Virus record (IMG/VR): IMGVR_UViG_3300009155_000233
Span: 1-25,147 of that record
Origin: a virus
Reading direction: 5' to 3' (one strand)
DNA length: 25,147 nt
Part shown: in pieces, positions 1 through 8,300 of the stretch
Layout: each line of letters begins with the position of its first letter
How positions within the stretch are numbered: position 1 is the first letter of the stretch
Notes under the pieces: generated by a model
Told to the model about the DNA's origin: nothing
What the model saw: only the letters and a program-made list of their open reading frames with translations
Database searches by the model: none
Translations under genes and position numbers: made by a program

Positions 1-644
1 CTTACGTTGGCGGCGGCTGATATCAATCCACCCGTAAGTAGATTACCACCAGTTATGTTGGCAGTAACAGAAACAACTGAGCCCAAGTGACTTGTGCCAG
101 TTACTGTACTAGCCGCACTGATCAGTCCACCTGTTAAAAAGTTGCCACCAGTTACGTTACCTGTTGTGGACACTGGGTTTGATCCCAAAGCGGCCAAATT
201 AGCCACCACGTTGGCGTTGCCATAACTTGCTGGTAACCCAGTTAACTGTGAGCCATTACCAATAAAATAAGGAGCAGTTACGTTGCCTGTGGCACTAACA
301 ATGCCGGTTACATACGCACCAGTTGTGGCCACAACTACTACGTTTGATGTTCCACCAATGGTGATGTTGGCATTGCCACCTGATGTGCCAATGTTGGCTT
401 CACTTGTGCCGTTGTAAATTTTGCTGGCACTGAGTCCGGTCAATGCCGCGCCATTACCAATAAAATAAGGAGCAGTTACGTTGGCGGCTGCGGATATCAA
501 TCCGCCAGTTAGCAAGTTGCCCCCAACTATGTTACCTGTAGCACTAAGTACCGTTGGAACAAAAGTGCCAACAGTTAGTGTTCCGGCCGCTGTTATATTA
601 CCCGATACTGATATGCCAGTTGTGCCGTCTAGTGTGATTGCCAT
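1..644 (-). CDS. Phage tail-fibre-like protein, N-terminal part (open at left edge)
   Basis: The start is seen here and the stop lies beyond the window; about 213 residues are visible. The protein begins MAITLDGTTGI, a common opening of phage fibre proteins. It continues with the repeats used by its neighbours: YFIGNGAALTG (residues 60-70), an NGTSEANI element, GGTSNVVVVATTGAYVTG (97-114), a second YFIGNGSQLTG (126-136), then TGGNFLTGGLISAAS-type repeats. The ATG at 644-642 follows AAGGAC, a usable ribosome-binding site, and no other ATG in this frame fits the fibre start better. A late-promoter-like box lies just upstream (666-673), so it may be transcribed on its own as well as by read-through. 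It is the last visible member of the fibre block. Which fibre it is, and its receptor-binding end, cannot be seen. Confidence 0.85.
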   Translation of the reverse strand, partial: MAITLDGTTGISVSGNITAAGTLTVGTFVPTVLSATGNIVGGNLLTGGLISAAANVTAPYFIGNGAALTGLSASKIYNGTSEANIGTSGGNANITIGGTSNVVVVATTGAYVTGIVSATGNVTAPYFIGNGSQLTGLPASYGNANVVANLAALGSNPVSTTGNVTGGNFLTGGLISAASTVTGTSHLGSVVSVTANITGGNLLTGGLISAAANV

Positions 645-665
645 TCTCTTGTCCTTTTCATGCTA

Positions 666-673
666 TATTTATT
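666..673 (-). promoter_or_regulatory. Candidate T4-type late promoter box (AATAAATA)
   Basis: On the minus strand the box reads AATAAATA, one mismatch from the T4 late consensus TATAAATA. It lies in the 30-nt gap between the 563-aa gene and the fibre gene starting at 644, about 21 nt before the ATG. Phage late promoters of this kind have no -35 element, so the evidence is the box and its position only. An AT-rich 8-mer can occur by chance. Confidence 0.42.
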
Positions 674-674
674 G

Positions 675-2366
675 CTAAGCCGGAGTAAAAATTGTTAATG
701 TTGCATCATTAGGGACAAAAATATTGCCCAACGCACCCACAGTTACTGGGCTAACTAGTATTGCATTAACAGCATTTGCTACTAGTACGTTGCTGTCGAT
801 TGTCTTAGGAGTAGCAAAAGGGCCACTCAAACTTAGTGTATTAGTTCCAAAAACTGCAACATTGCTATATCCATTAACACCAACAGTGACATTTCCACCC
901 GAACTAACTACACTTACATTACTTGTGCCGTTTGCGATAGACGTGGCCGAAATACCCGTTAATTGGCTACCATTACCAATGAAGTAGTTGCCTGTGACGT
1001 TGCCCGTTGCTGACACTACGCCGGCGGTTAAAACATTACCACCAGTTACGTTGGCAGTAACAGATACCACTGAACCTAAGTGACTGGTGCCAGTAATAGT
1101 ACCTGCGGCACTTACTAGCCCACCTGTAAGTAAATTACCGCCAGTTACGTTACCACTTGCGCTTACTACGCCTGTTACATATTCACCTGAGGTAGCAAAC
1201 ACTGCCACGTTGCTTGTTCCGCCAACGCCAACAGTGACGTTGCCACCAGAACTCACAACAGTTACATTACTGGTGCCATTATTGATGTTGGCTACGCTGG
1301 TAATAACACCGGTTAGTAATGCGCCATTGCCTAAAATATAATTACCAGTTACGTTACCAGTTGCACTCACTAGGCCGCCAGTTAAAATATTGCCACCGGT
1401 TATGTTACCAGAGGTGGAGAATGAACTGGCTATAATGGTTCCAGAAATGTTACCACCATATATATTGCCAGTTCCTGAAACAATACCCGAACCAAATAGT
1501 ACGTTACCACCAGTAATGTTACCACTTAGTGAGGCTACAGTACCAAGCAGACTCGAACCTGTAATTGTTGAAGTAGCACTGATTAATCCACCGGTTAGTA
1601 AATTACCGCCTGTGACGTTACCGGTTGCTGTGACAACTGAGCCAAGTATGCTTGAACCAGTGACTGTTGATGTAGCACTTATCAGACCTCCTGTCAACAA
1701 ATTACCACCAGTTACGTTGGCGGTAACGGCCAATGAGCCCAATGTGCCAACGCTTGTGATATTAGTTTGAGAGGCTGTGGTCAGTGTACCAGCAATACTT
1801 GTTCCTGACAAATTACCACCAGTGATATTGCCTGCGGCACTGATTAATCCGCCTGTGGTCACGTTGCCTGCTGATAAGTTTCCTGTACTGGCTGTGCCTA
1901 GTGTTGTGGTTCCAGTTACGCTGAGTGTTCCTGTGGCGCTGATTGCACCGCCTGTTAAGAGATTGCCACCGGTTATGTTGGCTGCTGATATAATGTTACC
2001 GCTGGCACTTACGATACCAGTAACATATTCACCTGTGGTAGCAAACACTGCCACGTTGCTTGTACCACCAATGTTTACTGTGGCATTGCCGCCAGAACTT
2101 ACTATTTTTATATTACTTGTGCCATTAGCGATGTTGCCAGGATTTAAAGTAATTCCGGTCAGTAACGCACCGTTACCAATAAAATAATTGCCTGTTAATA
2201 TGTTGCCGGCTGCGCTGATATAGCCGTTGGAAACAAGCGTGTTGGCCGTGATGATATTGGCCGTTGAGAGTATGCGGGTCCAGGAGTTGCTAACGTTCGA
2301 GTACTGATATGAAACGTTGTTAACAACTACTGTTTGCCCGTTCGTCGGCGACGTTGGAAAGGCCAT
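675..2366 (-). CDS. Phage tail-fibre-like repeat protein, 563 aa
   Basis: The first ~40 residues (MAFPTSPTNGQ, then SYQYSNVSNSWTRILS) nearly match those of the upstream 2501-aa protein, so the two are paralogues. The rest is short beta-rich repeats: TGGNLLTGGLISATS units, three Y(F/I)(I/L)GNG...LTG elements (near residues 59, 340 and 459), and NGTSNV modules ending AVFATxGEYVTG. The C-terminal ~45 residues leave the repeat pattern (SPVTVGALGNIFVPNDATL) and resemble a short terminal element frequent in phage fibres. No signal peptide, membrane segment or enzyme motif is seen. The ATG follows AAAGGATA. Only 11 nt separate it from the stop of the 2501-aa gene, so the two are co-transcribed and the Shine-Dalgarno lies at the end of the upstream gene. 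Likely role: a short fibre or a fibre segment. The assignment rests on composition and repeats. Confidence 0.85.
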   Translation of the reverse strand: MAFPTSPTNGQTVVVNNVSYQYSNVSNSWTRILSTANIITANTLVSNGYISAAGNILTGNYFIGNGALLTGITLNPGNIANGTSNIKIVSSGGNATVNIGGTSNVAVFATTGEYVTGIVSASGNIISAANITGGNLLTGGAISATGTLSVTGTTTLGTASTGNLSAGNVTTGGLISAAGNITGGNLSGTSIAGTLTTASQTNITSVGTLGSLAVTANVTGGNLLTGGLISATSTVTGSSILGSVVTATGNVTGGNLLTGGLISATSTITGSSLLGTVASLSGNITGGNVLFGSGIVSGTGNIYGGNISGTIIASSFSTSGNITGGNILTGGLVSATGNVTGNYILGNGALLTGVITSVANINNGTSNVTVVSSGGNVTVGVGGTSNVAVFATSGEYVTGVVSASGNVTGGNLLTGGLVSAAGTITGTSHLGSVVSVTANVTGGNVLTAGVVSATGNVTGNYFIGNGSQLTGISATSIANGTSNVSVVSSGGNVTVGVNGYSNVAVFGTNTLSLSGPFATPKTIDSNVLVANAVNAILVSPVTVGALGNIFVPNDATLTIFTPA

Positions 2367-2377
2367 CCGCTATCCTT

Positions 2378-5300
2378 TTAATGCTTGCCAATCACGATTT
2401 CAATTGTGCCTTTGTCGCCGTCGAAGTCTTCTAGTGATTTACCAATTATAGTACCTACTTTTGGACTTGCAATTGTAACTGCTCTGGCTGTGCCGTCTCC
2501 AGCACTGACCATCAAGTCGCCTTTGCGTACTGTGCCTGTTACACTAACTGGTACACGACCAATCAATGCCACCGTAACCACATGTTCACCAACGACTCCT
2601 GCGTTCATCAAATGAGCCGGATTAGTTGAAACCACACCAGCAACCCGCTTGCTGGAATCTACAGTACTTATGGTGACTTCTTGTGTGCCGCCAAAATCCA
2701 AAACTGTACCCGAAGCGTAATCAGCATCGCCCAAATAGTTTTCTGCCAAGTCAGCATAGAGTGCTGTGGTTGCTTGAGCAAACAATCTGTTGAAGTAAAC
2801 ACTGGAACTACCAATGTTACCAACCGCGTTACCAGCACCATTCACAATGGCTGTTGCACCAGCACCAGAATTGACTGTAATAGCACCAGTAGCACTAATC
2901 AATCCACTTGTTAGGATGTTACCACCAATTACGTTGCCTGTGACACTGAGTATACCAACCGGTATATTGGTTTGTCCTGAGCCGTTAGGGTTCAAGTTGA
3001 TGTTGCCGTTACTGCTGGTGTTGACCCACAATGTACCAGTATCAACAATGTTACCTATCAGGCTCATGTCTCCACCAACTTGGATTGCGCCAGTTGCTGA
3101 TATCAATCCACCTGTTAGGATGTTACCACCTGTGACGTTGGCTGTTACAGCCAATGAACCCAAAGTACCAACTGATGTAATATTAGTTTGTGCGGCAGTG
3201 GTCAATGTACCAACAATGTTAGTACCTGACAAATTGCCACCAGTAATGTTGCCAGTTGCTGATATCAATCCACCTGTCAATAAGTTACTACCAGTTACGT
3301 TACCACTTGCACTTAACACACCAGTGATATATTCGCCTGTGGTGGCAAATACTGCCACATTGCTTGTTCCGCCAATGTTGATTGTAGCATTGCCACCTGA
3401 ACTTACAACTTTGACGTTTGACGTACCGCTTTGAATACTTGTAGCATCAATGCCTGTAAGTGCGCTACCATTACCAATAAAATAATTGCCTGCAACATTA
3501 CCAGTTGCTGTGATCAATCCGCCTGTGATGATGTTGCCACCAGTGACGTTACCGGCCACACTGGATGTTGCGGTTGCACCAGCCAATACTGTGGTTCCAC
3601 CTGCTGGGTTGGTCAGTACAATTGCTGTGGCGTTGGCACTGATCTGAGCGTTGCCTAAATAAATTGTGCTGTTGCTCAACCACAAGTCTTTCCAACGCTG
3701 AGTTGTTGAACCCAAATCATATGTGATGTTGGCACTTGGCAACAAGTTGGTTGCCAAAGTCAATGCAGTTGTACTAAACACGGCTGTGTTACTTGTGCCA
3801 CCAATTGTGATGTTGGCATTGCCGTTTGGCGTTTGAATGTCAATCAGTGTTGTACCGTTCTGGATTCTATCGCCCAGAATGTTACCGCTTAGTGTGGCAT
3901 TGCCTGACACACTCAAATCACCAGTAATGCTCAAACCACCGTTGTACCATACACCAACGTTTGATGTGCCAGCCACGCTGGTTGTGATGTTACCATTTGC
4001 ACTCACAATGGTAACGTTTGATGTGCCGTTGTTGATGTTGCTTACTGAAGTAATAATACCGCTTAATGAGGCACCGTTACCATAGTAGTTCTGAGCATAC
4101 ACATTAGCAAATGTCTGACTTGAACTACCGATGTCGTATGCGGCATTAGCGTTGACCAACATGCTACCCGAGATTGCTATGTTGGCAACCACGCCGGCAG
4201 CAAATGCCGGACTTGTTATGTCAACCCAGTATTGACTGACACTGTCGCTGAGATATTCATACAATACGTCAGTTGTAGTATTATACCATTGCCATCCGTT
4301 AGCAGGGCTAGAAGGAGGTGTAGTGGCTGCTGTGTAGTTTACGCCAAACACAATAGCCTGACCATTAGCATAGTAATAGTTGTTGCTCAGTATGTTGCCA
4401 CCAGCAAGGTTACCTGAGGTACTGATCAAACCAGTTGAAGCAATATTTCCGCCGGTGATGTTGGCTGTTACACTAACCACACTACCCAAGAAACTCGAGC
4501 CAGTGACTGTGCCAGTTGAACTAATCAATCCACCTGTTAACAAGTTGCCACCGGAGATGTTAGCACTACTTGTAATAGTTGATGTAGCACTAATTAGGCC
4601 GCCTGTTAACAAGTTGCCGCCAGTTACGTTACCACTTGCTGTGACAACTGAACCAATTAAAGTTGAACCAGTAACTGTACCAGTTGAACTAATCAATCCA
4701 CCTGTTAACAAGTTGCCACCAGTTATGTTGGCACTACTTGTGATTGTACTAGTAGCGGATATTAATCCACCTGTTAGGATGTTGCCACCAGTGACATTGC
4801 CACTAGCACTCAATAATCCATTAATATATTCACCTGTGGTGGCAAATACTGCCACGTTTGATGTTCCACCTACGCTGACCGCTACGTTAGCATTGGCCGC
4901 ATAGATACTGACATTTGATGTGCCATTATTAATATTGGCCACACTTGTGATAACACCAGTTAAGAATGCACCGTTACCAAAATAGTAATTGGTACCAATG
5001 TCAACGTTACCAGCGGCACTAATTTGTCCGCTACTAACCAAGTTACCACCTGTAATGTTGGCTGTTGCAGATATTAATCCACCTGTGAGTACGTTTCCAC
5101 CAGTGACATTGCCACTTGCGGTGACAACTGAACCAATTAAAGTAGAGCCAGTTACTGTACCGGTTGCAGAAACTAAGCCACCTGTTAATACGTTGCCGCC
5201 TGTGATGTTGGCTGCACTAGTGATTGTGCTTGTGGCGGATATCAATCCACCTGTCAATACATTACCACCAGTTACATTACCACTTGCAGTTACTACTGAA

Positions 5301-8300
5301 CCAATCAGGGTTGAACCAGTAATTGTACTAGTAGCACTAATTAGGCCACCTGTTAAAACATTACCACCAGTGATGTTGGCTGAACTTGTGATTGTACTAG
5401 TGGCAGAGATTAATCCACCTGTTAAGACATTACCACCAGTTACGTTACCACTTGCTGTGACCACTGAACCAATCAAAGTAGAACCGGTAACTGTACCAGT
5501 TGCTGAAATTAATCCGCCGGTTAATAGGTTTGCACCGGTTACGTTTCCGCCTGCACTTGCAGTTCCACCTGTGGCCAAGTTGCCACCAGTGACCGTACCA
5601 CTTGCACTCAATACACCTGTGATATATTCACCAGTTGTGGCAAATACTGCTACGTTGGCATTTCCGCCAACTGTGACTGAGATATTGCCGTCAGTCACAC
5701 CAGCAATATTACTGTTGCCTGCTGTGATTGGGAAACCAGCACTAGTAGCAGTAACACCAGTTAACTGTGATCCGTTACCAATGAAGAATGATCCTGTTTG
5801 TGCAGTAATATTACCTGTAGCACTTATCTGCCCAGCAGTTAAAATGTTACCACCAGTTACGTTACCACTTGCTGTGACAACCGAACCAATCAATGTAGAG
5901 CCAGTGACTGTACTGGTTGCAGAAATTAATCCACCAGTTAATACGTTTCCACCAGTTACATTACCACTTGCAGTTACTACTGAACCAATCAGGGTTGAAC
6001 CAGTGACTGTACCAGTAGAACTGATTAAGCCACCTGTTAACAAGTTACCACCAGTAATATTGGCTGTGGCCGATACTAAACCACCTGTTAAAACATTACC
6101 ACCAGTGATGTTGGCTGAACTTGTGATTGTACTAGTGGCAGAGATTAATCCACCTGTTAAGACATTACCACCAGTTACGTTACCACTTGCAGTTACTACA
6201 GTACCAATCAATGTAGAACCAGTAACTGTACCAGTTGAACTAATCAATCCGCCTGTGAGCAGGTTACCACCTGAGATATTAGCGGTGCTGGTGATTGTTG
6301 AAGTAGCACTAATCAATCCACCTGTTGTGATGTTACCACCAGTTACGTTACCTGTAGCACTTACTAATCCGCCTGTCTGCAAGTTACCTGCGTCAACATT
6401 GGCTGTGACGTTTAGACTTGTACCAGTTGCCGCACCAATGTTTGGTGTTGTAAGGTTAGCACTTGCTTTGACAATAATGTTACCGCCACCATCAAATGCT
6501 GTTGTGATGCCATCTGTCTTGGCTGAAAATACCGTACCAGTCAGACTCAGACCGGCTGCGGTGTTGGCCGAGTAAATTGGACTCTGGCTGAACACAGCAA
6601 ATGTAATATTACTAGTACCAAACGTGATAGTACCTGCAGGAGCATTGACGATAAACGCAGTGCCAGCATTGACATTACCGTTTGTGGTAAAGAAGTAGTC
6701 GTTTAAACTGATTTCTTCTACGCTGTTTGCACCATACTGGTCAGTGTCTGTTGAACGTACAATAGCAGTGGCGTTGGACCAAACATAAACACCGTTTTGC
6801 ACAGCATTGGCTTGATCTTTAACCAAAATACGTGTGCCAACTGTTTGAACGTTGGCAGTGTCGATCAAGTTGAATGATCCAGTAGTACTTAGGTAAGCAC
6901 CAATACCATTTGATGCTCCATTGGGTTGTGCATAAGTGATTGTACCACCAGTGGCTGTGGCCAATGTGGTGTTGGTGGCTGCATACACTGGTTCGTGATA
7001 AGTGATACCAGTTGAAGCCAAGTTATCAACATAAAGTTTTGTTGCCGCGTCTTGATCTTGTACCGGCTGAGCCACGTTGTTGATGTAGGTGTTACCAGTT
7101 GCCAGCACAATGTTACCAGCAGGATTTAAGTTTATATCGCCTGAGGCAGTACTAACTGTCAACGCACCACTTGTGGGTCGAATTGCACTGGTATTAACGT
7201 TAGCGGCAATTACATTACCTGCTGTGCTAAAAGATGTTGTGGCAAAAATATTGTTACCAAACACATTGCCTGCGGCAGTTACCACACCGGATGTAGAAAT
7301 ATTACCACCAGTTATGTTACCACCTGCTGTGACCAATCCGCCAGTGTTGATATTACCACCAGTTACGTTGCCTGTGGCACTTGCAAAACCGCCTGTGGCC
7401 AAGTTGCCACCTGTGATAGTGGCTGAACTTGTGATAGTTGATGTGGCTGATATTAGACCACCTGTTAACAAATTGGCACCAGTTATGTTGGCACCAGCCG
7501 ATACTAAACCACCAGTTAAGATATTACCACCAGTGATGTTAGCGGCACTAGTGATAGTTGATGTTGCAGATATCAATCCGCCTGTGAGTACATTACCGCC
7601 TGTGACGTTACCACTTGCTGTGACCACTGAACCAATTAATGTTGAGCCTTGTACTGTACCTGTTGCTGATAACAAACCACCAGTGGTTAGGTTGCCGCCA
7701 GTTACATTGCCGTTGGCACTGATTAAACCAGTTACCAGTAGACCTGCACCAGTGAAAAGTCCCACATTGCTTGCACCACCTATGGTGATACCAATGTTAC
7801 CGTTAGTAGCACCCGCAATATTTGAAGTTCCTGCTGTGATTGGGAAACCTGCTGATGTAGCAGTAACACCTGTCAGTTGTGATCCGTTACCAATGAAGAA
7901 CGAACTTGTAGATGCTGTAATGTTACCTGTAGCACTTATCTGTCCAGCAGTTAATATATTACCACCTGTGATGTTACCTGAAGCAGTAACTAATCCACCT
8001 GTTGTGATGTTGCCACCAACGACGTTGGCACTAGCACTAAGTGTAGTACTAGAAATTACGTTGGCACCACTGATGTTGCCGCCAGATCCTGAAGTACTGA
8101 TATTTCCAAATGTAGCGTTGCCAGTAGCACTTACTACTCCAGCGGTCAAGATGTTGCCACCAGTTATGTTTGCTGTGGCCGATACCAGGCCACCTGTCAA
8201 CAAATTACCACCAGTGATATTTGCACCACTAGTAATTGTACTAGTTGCTGAAATTAATCCACCTGTGAGTACGTTTCCACCTGTTACGTTGCCACTTGCT

